Assembly: GCA_016858145.1 (NCBI GenBank) | Contig: JAEHOE010000189.1 | Location: forward strand, 62,001-126,000 | Reading direction: 5' to 3' | Source: Edaphochlamys debaryana | Taxonomy: Eukaryota; Chlorophyta; Chlorophyceae; Chlamydomonadales | Length of the DNA stretch: 64,000 nucleotides | In this document: one piece after another, positions 44,201 to 55,176 of the stretch | Layout of the letters: each line of letters begins with the position of its first letter | Numbering within the stretch: position 1 is the first letter of the stretch | Translations under genes and position numbers: made by a program | The notes under the pieces: generated by a model | Database searches by the model: none | What the model was told of the DNA's origin: nothing | What the model saw: only the letters and a program-made list of their open reading frames with translations

Positions 44201-47200
44201 CGGTACGTGGCGTGAGGGGAGGAAGCGGTGAAGCTGTGCTGTCTGCCATGCCGCCCGGCGGAACTCATGCGTGCTTGCTTGCACCCACCAGCGATACAAG
44301 GCACGTGGTGGTGACCTGCGGGGGGGTGGTACGCAAGGCGAGGAAGGGCCCTTAAAGCCGCAGATGTGATGTATGAGGTGGGCCAGGCATGTCATTGCCC
44401 ATCGCCGTGAAGCTGCCCGACCCGACCCACATCACCCCGTCAGACTGCTTCCACCCCACACCCCGCCCCCCTCGCCCGCGACCTCCCCCCGCCGCCTCCA
44501 CCATCGTCCACCACCAGGGCCCCCTCCCGCTTTCTCCTTCCGTGGCTAGCTGTCCCCCTACACCCATCCATCCGTTACCAACCCTCCACACATGCCCCCT
44601 GCCCTCCCCCCTCCCCCCTCCGCCCCACCATGTCTGTCATGACCGCCAGTCCGTATGCCTTCCCCAGAGCCACCGTGCTGCCGAACCCCGCCACCACAGC
44701 ACAGCACAGCACGAACAGCAGGCCGTTGACCAGCGGCACGTAGACCTGAGGGTTGGGGTGGGGGGAGAGGGGGAAGGGAAGTAAGGGAACGGCAAGGGTG
44801 GATGGGGGTGGGGGGAGAAGGACGGGGAAGGGGAGGCAAGAGGGGAGAAAGGTGGGAACAGGAAAGGGGGAGGACAGGTGGAGTAAGAGGGGTGGAGTGC
44901 AGGGGGAAGTAACAGGAGTGCGGTACAGAGGTTACAGAAGAGCGGTTGGTGGAGACGTCTAGACTGACAGGGACTGGGTGAACCGCCGAGGTTGTTGGGG
45001 CTGGGGCCGATATGGCTCGAGCTGGGCGTCTTGGTGCGGTGATGAGGGGCACGGGCTCACCTGCGTGGCAGCTCCCGGCTTGCTTCCTCCGGTGAACACG
45101 ACCTGCGAGTGGGGCAACGGTGTAGAGGAGTCGGGGCCGGAGTGGGGTGAGGTGCGCCCTGTCAAGTTGTGGAGGGGCGAGGCATTGCCGATGACCATCG
45201 GACTTGCTATTCTGCACACAGCTGTTTATGGCTGAACGTCTTCCGGCTTTTGAGTCTGCGCTGAGTCTGCGCGGAAAGCCGGCCCTCTGTGCCCCACCTG
45301 CACCGGCGGGAAGGCACCGAGCAGCATGGCCTGGTCAACGAGGGGGTGGGGTGTGGGGAGGGGAGGGAAGGGGTCTGTACGCCACACGGCAGGGACCGGA
45401 GAGGAGCACGAACGGAACAGGAGGATTGTGCCGTATAACTGCCGTACAGCACAAGGCGCACCTGCCGTACGATGCTGAACACGCCGCTGATGAGCGCCTG
45501 ACTGGCCACGATTGCGGCCAGGGTGGCCAGCACCAGCATGGGGTACAGCACCTGCCGTACGGCGGTACGGCCGTAAGTACGGCAGGGGGACGGGGCATTA
45601 GTCAGCTGAAGGGTCCGTGGCACATGTCATGCTGGGGTGCCGTACGTTCGTACCTGGCTGGGCAGGGACTTCCAAAAGGCGTCCTTCTCCAGCGGGTGGC
45701 GAATGAGGAAGGCGGACTGCGAAGGGGCACAGGTGGGCGGGGGCGCTGCCGATCAGGGCATGAGGCAGACGGAGGCGTGGCAGCATCTGCTGCAGTTGCA
45801 GACGCTCTGAGGCTTGAGGCTTAAGAAGCATGCGCCACGCTTTGCCCCCTCACTCCGCCCACCCACAGTCCCACGCACCTGGCCCAGGTACGTAATGACG
45901 AGGCAGGGGTAGGCCAGGAGGGTGGAGGCGGCCTGGGGGGGGCCGTCGTGCGTACGGCAGACGCATCTTGACTGCTTCCCACAACTGCCGCCCTATCAAC
46001 TCTATACCCGCGCCCTGGACGTGTCCCGTTCCCTCGCGCAGCCCGGCCACCTCAAGGCCCCCGTCATGCGACCGCAATGTTGCATTGACGCACCTTTCAC
46101 CCCCCACTCCCCACCCACCGTGATGCTCCCCCTCGAGAAGTGGCCCAGGTCTTCCCCCCCCAGCATCCGCTCAGGCCCCACCCACCGTGATGCTCCCCCT
46201 CGAGAAGTGGCCCAGGTCTTCCCCCCCCAGCATCCGCTCAGGCCCCACCCACCGTGATGCTCCCCCGGGAGAAGTGGCCCAGGTCCGCGAACAGCGCCTC
46301 TGCGCCCGTCACACACAGCATGACGGAGCCCAGGCTGCGCCTGCGGGTGGGTAGCGGGTGGAGGGGGAGGGTTCAGGGGAGGGAAGCATGTGGCGGGGTG
46401 GGGGTGGGTGGCGATCGACATGCGCCCCGAGCCTCCGGCCGCTCCCGCCATGCCCCCAGGCTGCGTACGGGACTTGCTGTCTGGCCCCCGCACCCGCCAG
46501 GCCGCTGCGCCGTTGTGCGCAAAGTAGGTCCCCATCCAGGAGGGGTCCAGCGCTGCGGCAAGTAGAGGAGGGGGTGCAGATCGCGGCAGATCGCGGTCAA
46601 GCGGGCAGAGAGATGTATGTGTGCCGCTGGGCATACCCTTCCAAAACAGCGGCTGCTTCCGGCCCTTGACCTCCTGCCCCGGCCTCCGCCCCGGGCCCAG
46701 CTTTGACACACGCTGAGGCGGAATGCAAGCCATAGCAAGGCCCCCACGTACCTCTGAGCACGCCCGCTCCGTGTTGTGTCAGGTTCCAGCACCCTATGGC
46801 GGCGTTGGCCAGAAGCCACAGGGCAATGACGGGGGCGAAGCAGCGGCCCACCTGAGGGAGGGGTGGGAGAGGGGGAGGAGGGTTGGCGAGAAGAAGCAGA
46901 GGGGTGCGCGGGGCTAGAGGTGGGGCTTGACAGGGGAGGCGGAAGAACAGGACGTGTTGGCGGAAAGGGGTCGGCAAGGGTTGGAGGGCGGAAAGAGGGT
47001 GCGGCAAGCCGGGGCTGGAGGGAGCATGGGGTCTGCGCAGAGGTGGAGCTCGTGAGGGTGGACTCCCAACACGGCTGTTGCTTGAAATTCTTTGAGAGTA
47101 GCAAATGGTTGCCTTTACAGAAGACTACTGCCCCCCTGCCCCCCTACGGCCCCCCTACCGTGCCCGTCCCCAGGCGCTGCAGGCTGAAGACCAGGGCCAG

Positions 47201-49641
47201 TACGGCAATCGTGATCCCCACCACGGCCCCCTGGCTCAGGGAGGGGACCGCCACCTGCAGGCCCGACACAGCCGACAGCACTGGGGGGAGGGAGGGCATG
47301 AGAGGGGGAGCGTCGGGTAGAAACTGGGAGCGGTATTCGGGGCCGGAGGGGCCGGGAACAACGCGTCTGGGGAGGAGTGAACCAGCCCATCGTGGGTGTG
47401 TGGTCGCGGTGTGTGGTCCCCCCCACCCCCTCCAACCCATGGCCCACCCGAGATGGAGGGAGTAAGCACTCCGTCCCCCAGCAGCATTGCCGTACCGATG
47501 ATGGAGGCGCCCCACAGCACGCGCTGTACGGCATCGGTGTACGGCCACACAGCACACGGGGCAGCATGGCGATGGTGTGCGTGAAACAGCAGGCAAGCAC
47601 ATACACCTGCCCTGTGCGGTCAGGCCCACCACAGGCCCAACGCCAAGGCCCAACCCGAGGCCCACACGGGCCCGGGACCCACCTGTGCCGATCTGCTCCC
47701 TCGGAAGAAGGCCCGCGTCCATTCCGCGTTGGCGCGGGTGAGGGCGGACGAGGCCGCTGCCAGGCGCTGGGCCCAGCGCGGCGGGGCCCACCATCGGGCG
47801 ACAGACGCTGGGAGGGGGCTGGTGGGGTGTGCCGCAATGGTGCCGCTGTGATGCGCTGTGTCGTGCGGTGATGTGCCGTTGGCACCTGCAGCCATGCACC
47901 GTAGACATATGCGGGCGTTAGAAGAGGGCTGGAGGAGGAGGAGTCCCGGTTGGGGTTGACCCACGGCACCGCACCATCACCCTAGGGTCGGCCGCAGCCC
48001 CCACCCACCCACCCACCCACCCACAGGCTGCATTATCGGCCCGCAACAGCACTGCCCGCACTGCTGCACAAGCCACTGCGTCCACACCGCCTCACCTGCA
48101 CCGCCCTCGCCCTTGTCCGTTCCCGGAGGTGGCGCAGGGGCCGGGGCCGGGGCCGGCGCCCCGCCCGGCCCCCGCACGCCGTGGGGTCGGATGCCGATGT
48201 GGCGGCAGAGGAGGGAGTAGAGCGCAAAGGTGCCGCCTGGGGCAGGGGTGGGCGGGTTGGGCAAGTGGGAGGGGGGTACCAAGGAGAGCAAGCCCGAAGG
48301 CGACCCCGTCAGGCAGCGCCGCACCCAGTCAACCGGCGTTCACGGACCGCCCCAGACGGCCAGACCACGAACACGCAAACCTCCACCCTCCTCTCCCCAC
48401 CCCTGCCTGTCCCCTCTCCCCCCGGCCCCACCCTGTCCCTCGTCCCCCGCCGCCAGGACGATGCCGCAGTACTTGACCAGCACCTCCAGCGTCAGCGTCT
48501 GGCGGTTGGCGGTTGGGCGGTTGGCGGTTGGCAGTTAGGGCTCACGGTGACGGGTCAGGCCCAAGTCAGCACCCACGACTGGTGCGCGCTCGCTGGTGTT
48601 GCGCCCGCTCGAGCCCCTGGCCACGCATGCAGCCCGCACTCCTCACATCCCGCAGCTGCCTCCCCTCTCCCCTCCCCTCTCTCCCTTCTCCTCCCCATCC
48701 CCCAACCCTTGCCCCCCCCCCCGCAGGGACCCACCCAGAAGATGAGGGACATGATGCCGAGCACATCGGCCTGGGGGGGAAGGGGGAAGGGGAGGGGGAG
48801 GAGGGCGGCGATGGTGAGTAATGCAGGGGTGGGACGAAGGAGAGACGGAGGAAGGGATCGGAGGGACGCAGGGGATGGGGCGATGTGGTGTTGCTCAGCG
48901 CAGAGCCGTCACCAAGCGCCCGGCGGCCCGCCATTCCCCCCGTGCTGCACACTCATTCCACCCGTCCAACCCCTCCCCCTTCCCCCTCCCCGTCCCCCTC
49001 CCCTCCCCCCTCACCGTGTGGTCCCCCGCCCGCCCCAGCCCCTGCGTCTCCAGCACGCTCGTGTACACGTACAGGGGTGACGTGGCAATGTCACCAAACA
49101 CCACCCCCACGGAGGCCCACGCCAGCAGCGCAAACGTGCGCCAGGGAGCCCCCGGGCCGCCCGAGTGGCCCCCGCCGCCGCCGCCGCCACCGCCGCCGCC
49201 ACCGCCGCCATTAGTAAGGCCAGGGCCCGGCGGGAGGTCTGGGTACATGCTGCCCCGGCCAATGCTCAGCACGCTCAGCAGGGTGGCAGCGCCGCCGCCG
49301 GCGGCAGCGGCGGGGGTGCTGGCGGGGCGGCCGCGGCCGGCGGGGTGTGAGGCGCGGGGGAGTGCGCGTTGCATGATGGGGTCGGCGAACCGGCGGGGGG
49401 CGTAGGGGGCGTAGGGGGCGTGGCTGCCTTCGGTGGGGCGGTTCGGGTGCTGCTTTGGGGGAAGGGAGGGGGAGGCACGGGGGTTGGGGTCATGAGCGGC
49501 GGGGGGAGGGAGGGAGGAGGCAACGAGGCTCGGCAGCACCGGCCAAGGCCGCAAGCGCGCGCGCAAGCTGCTCCGCACCTTGTCTCCTCCTCCGTCGCCG
49601 CCGCCTGTGCCTTCGCGGCGATCCGCCTCGGCTGCTGGCAT
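41242..49641 (-). CDS. KUP2, KUP/HAK/KT-family potassium transporter
   Basis: Multi-pass K+ transporter of about 1,273 residues. Exons: 49641-49015, 48770-48735, 48498-48432, 48236-48096, 47807-47683, 47523-47448, 47280-47159, 46851-46752, 46552-46498, 46340-46253, 45932-45879, 45716-45654, 45551-45462, 45330-45298, 45102-45061, 44745-44629, 44315-44289, 44140-44039, 43831-42818, 42649-42569, 42402-42286, 42031-41731, 41585-41242. They total 3,822 nt in one frame. Family hallmarks in order: [15 protein letters not shown] (residues 179-193; usual GDxGTSPLY has Gly for this Ala), [81 protein letters not shown] and [12 protein letters not shown]. Exon 19 (338 codons) inserts a huge Gly/Ala-rich loop before the cytoplasmic tail. 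Intron 9 appears to be GC-AG. An alternative start is the ATG at 49374, whose context is also present in KUP1. Confidence 0.88.
46120..46270 (-). repeat. Three 67-bp copies of KUP2 exon 10 donor region
   Basis: The exon end encoding GHFSRGSIT plus its GTGGGTGG donor is present at 46254, 46187 and 46120 (position of GTGATGCTCC), period 67. The outermost copy has changed CTCGAG to CCGGGA. Each copy keeps a usable donor, so alternative 5' splice sites are possible. Confidence 0.8.
48000..48022 (-). repeat. CCCA run in KUP2 intron 4
   Basis: The same run as at 36276 in KUP1, G-rich on the transcribed-gene sense strand. Confidence 0.7.
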
Positions 49642-49788
49642 CTGCCCTAGATGCTGCTACCGAGCGCGACGTGCCGGCAGGGCTCTCGAGCGCGGGGTTG
49701 GCGCGGCCCCGAGCGGCTGCACCGCGGATGGCCTTCACAGCAAGAGTTGCCGCAGGCGTCAAGAGCCGGCGCGAACTGCAGGTGTGTG

Positions 49789-49810
49789 CTGCACTGCACT
49801 GCACTGCACT
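49789..49810. repeat. (GCACT)n microsatellite
   Basis: Four to five copies of the pentamer, ending just before CGAGGCC. Confidence 0.8.
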
Positions 49811-50582
49811 CGAGGCCTTAAGACGTCGGCCATGAGCTGGGGCGCAAGGAAAAGGCCGTTCCACGGGTTCGTGGAGGCATCTTCGCCATGCCGCAGCGAC
49901 CCGCTCCCCTCCCTTGCTCGCAGACGTCGCGCCCTCAACTGCCGCCACCTCCCCCGGCCTTTCGCCCACCCACGGCATCCGTATCCCCTGAACCAGGCCA
50001 GGGATCCACAAGCTGTACGGCAGACTCCACGAGCTGTACGGCGGACGGCTGTGCACCACACCGTGCAGGCGCCCGTGCGACCGCCGCGGTGCCGACCGGG
50101 GCTCACGGTGGCTCAGGCTCTGGCGACTCAGGGCGCTGCAGCGCGGTCCCGCTGCCGCCCTCATCCGAGCGGACTGGCCGCGCTTGGCAGGAACCTTCGT
50201 CTGACTACCAGTCGGGTCGCCGTCAAAAGGGAGCAAGCTGGGCCGGGGTGTTCGGGTGGGCGGCGGGCACGAGCGGGGGACGGACATGTGGGCGTCTGTT
50301 GAGACTCCGAATAGAACCCATCTTTGCCCGTGGAGCACAGGTGTAGAGTACTGAGCCGCTGGGAGGCACACGCCGAATGCGCGGACCGCCGCGTTGCATG
50401 CCGGGCACGTTCTCGTGCTTGAGTTGACGTGCTCCTGCTTTGGCTCGCTATTGGAAGCCGGCGGATGTGCGGGTATGCTCGAGGCTTGCGGAGGCTGCGT
50501 TGTGCTATTACCCGCCGGGTATGACACGCTTACAGATTACCCCTCGCGCCCCGAGCGTTGACGGGACCGACTGGCGACGTCC

Positions 50583-50590
50583 TTAAATAG
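50583..50590 (+). promoter_or_regulatory. TATA-like box upstream of GHR1
   Basis: TTAAATAG lies about 90 bp before the GHR1 start codon, in otherwise GC-rich sequence. Position and context fit a TATA box with a short 5' leader; there is no experimental support. Confidence 0.4.
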
Positions 50591-50680
50591 CCAGCTCGAG
50601 CTGCCCGCAAAGCACTTCTGCACTGCCATCACCTCAATCAGTACTCTTACCCCAGTCGTGCTCGAGACCCTCGCGATTGC

Positions 50681-53600
50681 ATGTTGGCGCTCCAGCGCCT
50701 TCCCTCGGCCCTGAACCTCACTGCGCGCCGCTGTACTAGATCCTCTGCCTGTCGCTTCTTCACTGCCCAGCGCCCAATAGCTGCGATGGCTGGCGAGGCA
50801 CCCGTCGCGGCGACGAAGGCTCGCACAGCAGTGGACGAGGTCGCGCCGACCGGCGAGTTCAAGCGCACCGACGCCGGATTCCGCAACTCTGTGGAGAAGG
50901 GCGGCCGATTCGAGCCCGAGGGTGCGAGGGTGGTGCATATGCTCGGAACCAAGCAATCGATTGACGCGGAGCTCGCCGCTCACAGCTGATCGCTGTTTTC
51001 GACGTGACAACGCCTGATCCACGATAGTGCACCGGGAGGACCCACGCATCATGGCCCTTCAAAGGGGGGTTCCCAACTTCCTTCCTTTCGCCTCATCCCC
51101 CGAGTTGACGCGAGCGGCCTGGCATCCAAACTGCACACGCCTCATGTCGCCTTCTCTAGGCACCTGCTGTGCCTGGCGCACAACGCGGAAGGCCAAACCA
51201 ACCGCGCCTCCGATCACTACGACACCCCCCACGCCCCTGCCCTCTGAACCTCCCTGACCCTGCCCTCTGAACCTCCCTGCTCTCCCCCGCCCCTCCCGCT
51301 CCCTTGCAGCCGGCCGCTATCACCTGTACGTGTCGCTCGCCTGCCCCTGGGCCTGCCGCTGCCTCACCACGCTCTACCTCAAGGTACCTTGGGAGTGCAA
51401 GAGCTACCGCTCGTTAGCCAGAGTACAAAGCTGTACCGTCGTTGCGACGTTTCTTGACCTCCCACCATGTCCGTTATATTCCCCCCTCCCCCCAGGGCCT
51501 GGACCACGCCATCGGTGTGTCGGTGACCCACCCCACCTGGCAGCGCACACGGCCCGAGGACGACAAGGTGGGGGTTGGGAGGGGGGGCATGGGGGGAGGG
51601 GTTGGAGGGGAGAGGTCGGCGATGCGGACGGGGCGTGCATTACGGTGGGAGGGGAGCGGTGCTGTGGTACTGTGGTGCGGAAGGGCTGAGGGTTGGTAGA
51701 TGGTAGATGATGTCCGCGGCCTTGACAGCGGGGGCCTGAGGAGTTGGAGGGGTTGCGTGGGAGCAGGGGGTGTCCCGTGGTGGCGGAAGCGGCGACAACG
51801 ATGCGTCCAAACCCCCTGAGCAACAACCTCCGAACTGCCGCTGTACCCCTGAGTAGCTCGGGACCTGCCACTGCCACCACTGGTCCGCGTCAGGAGCGTG
51901 CAGGGCCTCCTCCCGGCCCCCCGGCCCCTCACATCCGCACCTCAACTGCCGACCCCCCTCCTCCCTGTGTTCCTCCCCAGGATGAGCACACCGGCTGGGC
52001 CTTCCGGGCCCCCACCGACCCGCCCCTGAGCAGCTCCACGGGGCACGGCTCCTTCGGCTGCGAGGGCTGCGTGCCGGATGAGATCAACGGCGCCAAGTTC
52101 GTACGGGATCTGTACGACATGGCACACGATACGACGGGTTAGTCAGGGGCTGCTGCGTCAGGCGGCGGCTGGGGGCTGGCTGGGTGGCCCGGGGCGGGCC
52201 ATGCAGGGGCCTCAGCTGCAAGGCGTTACGGGTCCAGTCCTTTCTTACTTAGATCCTTCCTCAAGCCCCCTATCTCCTCCTCGCCTCTCGTCCCCCAGGC
52301 AAGTACTCGGTGCCAGTGCTGTGGGACAAGAAGGAGAAGACCATCGTGAACAACGAGGTGGGGGGGTGGGAGGGAGGGGGCCGGGAAGGAGGAGGGGCGG
52401 TGCTGAGGAGTGTTGCGGAGCAAGAGCCATGTACCCAGCAGGGAAGGGGCGAGGGCCCGGCCGGGGCCGACGTAGCAGGTACGCCCAATGATGGGCACCA
52501 GCCACCGTCACCACCCCTCTCCAGCGCGCGCTCCCAACCCTCACCTTCCGTCCCCAACCCCCTACCCCCCTGCCCCCCTGCCCCCTACCCCCTACCCCCC
52601 CACCCGACCCAGAGCTCCGAGATCATTCGCATGTTCAACTCGTCATTCAACGACATCGCCATGCACCCAGGTGCGCGGCTGGCCCCTGAGTTTCGTCGGT
52701 GTAGGGCCCGGTACGCGGACGCAAACCGCTCGCGTCCCTCCCGCCACTCTGCCGCACCTGTGCCTGCTCAACCTCCCCGCAACCCCCGCTCTCCTCCGTC
52801 GTCCATTCGCATCTCCCTCTATCTTGCCATCTGCTCCGTTGTCCAATCGCAACCCCCGCAGAGCTGGACCTGTACCCCGAGGCGCTGCGGGCGGTCATCG
52901 ATGAGGTCAACACCTGGGTCTACCCCTCCATCAACAACGGCGTCTACCGCTGCGGCTTCGCGACCTCGCAGCCGGCCTACGACAAGGCATTCCAGGTGAG
53001 GGGGGGCAAGGATGGGCACGGTGGACGGGGGTGGGGGGTGCTATGCGTTTCCTAGTGCGTCTTGGGACCCTTGCGTCTGGGACCGGTGTGTCTTGGACTT
53101 CTTTCTCAGCCTCTCCTCCCCCCCCTTCAACCCCCAACAGGAGCTGTTTGCCGCGCTCGACCGCTGCGAGGAGGTGCTGTCCAAGCAGCGCTACATTGCC
53201 GGCAACGAGCTGACGGAGGCGGACGTGCGGCTGTTCCAGACGCTAATCCGCTTCGATGAGGTCTACGTCGTCTACTTCAAGACCAACAAGTGAGTTTCTA
53301 AAACGCAGCAGTTGTGGTAAAGAGCAAGGGAATGTTTGCATTACCCGAGCCTTGGAGAGAGGGAGGCTCGAAGAAGGCTGATCTGGATGCTTACCCGTGT
53401 CCGACCCCCGGCCAGGTTCTTCCTTCGCGAGCGGCCCAACATCTCGGGCTACGTGCGCGACCTGTTCTCCAACCCGGCCTTCGCGCGGTCGGTTAACATG
53501 AACCACATCAAGGTGGGGAGCAGGGCCGGACGCGGAGCCAGCAAGAAGAAGAGGGTTGTGTGCGGTTGGTCGCTTGGCCTGGATTCCGGGCGGCGACTGC

Positions 53601-53875
53601 TTGTGCTCTCACGCGCGAGCAGCACCTCATCAAGCGCCATCTTGCGTGCACAAAGGGCGTTTGCGGCTTGCAGCACCACCACCAATCCACCAGCCAGAAC
53701 GCCAACAACCCCGTCTCCAAGCCCTTCGCTTTCGGCCCCCGGACCCGGCCCCCAGACGCACTACTTCACCTCCCACCCCAAGCTGAACTATTACGCCATC
53801 GTGCCCAACGGCGGCGAGCCCTGGTGGACGCAGCCCAGCGACCGGGCGGAGCGCTTCGGGGCGGCAAAGCACTGA
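50681..53875 (+). CDS. Glutathionyl-hydroquinone reductase 1 (GST Xi class)
   Basis: GHRs use glutathione to reduce glutathionyl-hydroquinones to hydroquinones, through a Cys in a CPWA motif. Ten exons: 50681-50921, 51310-51383, 51496-51567, 51981-52137, 52299-52357, 52613-52670, 52862-52995, 53141-53289, 53416-53512, 53756-53875; 386 residues, all phases agree. Residues 1-36 are Arg/Ser/Ala-rich (organelle transit peptide candidate; second Met at about 36). Family segments follow: [27 protein letters not shown] (catalytic Cys92), [35 protein letters not shown] with EIIRMFNS (glutathione site), [38 protein letters not shown], then [20 protein letters not shown] and [12 protein letters not shown]. 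The usual His after CPWA is Cys here. Confidence 0.92.
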
Positions 53876-55176
53876 GGCGGGGGGGGGGGGGCGGGGGCGA
53901 GAGAGCGGGAGAGAGAGAATGTGCTTTACACCCTCGACCACCCGTGCGTGCCTGGCGCGTAGTGGCAGGAGCACGTGATACAGGAAGGAGTGGCTGGGTG
54001 GAGCTTGGATAGCGTTGAAGCGAAAGCTGGGGGCCGTTGGTCTCCTCCTGAACCAAATCACAGGCTGCAGAAATGCAGCAGCGCGGGTTGCGATGGACAT
54101 TTGCATGTCCACTGAATCCAACATACCGGTACGGACTATACATTTGCCGTCTTCACGATACGATACAGTTTGCGAGGGCTTGGCTGTGGGAGCGGGCTGG
54201 ACCTGGGCATGCCGTTGCCAGGCCCCGGGCTGGTGTGCATTGGGTTGCGGTTGCAAGGTTTGGAACGTTGGCGGGCCTTGCGGTGGCTGTGAGCCGGCTC
54301 GGGCCCTCCTGCCGCCGGCACTGCGCCTTGGGGCTCGGTGCAGGGGTCGAGGGTCCAGGCTCCTGGCAGTCCTGGGTGGGGCAGCGGCGGGGCAGCGAAG
54401 TGCAAGGGGCGCCGGTGCCTCTGCTTTGGAGCACCGTGCTGGTGGTCCGGGTCTCGTGCCGGTCAGGACTGCATGGGCAGTGGTTTGAGCCACGGCGTGA
54501 GGGGGACGGCACGGCACGGGCTCAAGTAAGGGCAGGATGATCGTCGCATCTGAGGCAGGCATACGAGGCGGATTCACCAGCTGTCCGGCAGCCGGAAACT
54601 GTAAAGATGAGGATTGGATGGGTGTCGCCGTGCGAGTCCGGTTTGCTGACAGACTTTGCTGAGGGAACACACCGTGCGGATTATCGCAGCTTGAGCTTCC
54701 TGAAGGTGCAAATGGCAGAGGAGGGATGCACAGGAGGAGGCGGACATAATGGCTTGGCTTTGCTGTCCTGCAAAATGTGCAACGGCCCCCTGATGCCCTG
54801 AATGCCACGACGCGCTCCTCGGCTGCAGCGATCAGGTCTGGGTCTGGAAGGAAGAGCAAGGGTCATGGATGGCAGAGATGGCAGCGTCGACGGGGACCGG
54901 GAGGGGGAGGGGGGCAGTGCGGGAGGGCGGGCGGGCGGGACGGCGGGAAAGTCGAGGGTTCGTGGGCATCTGGCATGCGGCGTTACCTGTACCCTCACGA
55001 TCCGCTGCGCCACCGCTGGCATACATACGTGTAAGCACACATACACGTCTCGAACACGACAGAGCCATCAGCCAAGCCAGCTTCACCGAGAACCTAGGTC
55101 ATTTGCCTGAGGTGTCGCGCCGTTTCTACCCTCACCTCATACGACCAGCTTTGTCTCCTGTATCTCAGAGGGCACC
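53876..55176. other. Intergenic region between GHR1 and the tautomerase
   Basis: Starts with a G-run and GA-rich stretch just after the GHR1 stop; the first roughly 130 bp match the region after the GHR2 stop (63589-63720), so they belong to the duplicated 3' UTR. The rest shows nothing I can support. Confidence 0.45.

Larger units (their letters stand above)
49642..50680. other. Divergent promoter region of KUP2 and GHR1
   Basis: Roughly 1 kb shared by the 5' ends of KUP2 (minus) and the first GHR (plus). It contains a GCACT pentanucleotide run (49789-49810) and a TATA-like box close to GHR1. No other gene is supported. Confidence 0.45.
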
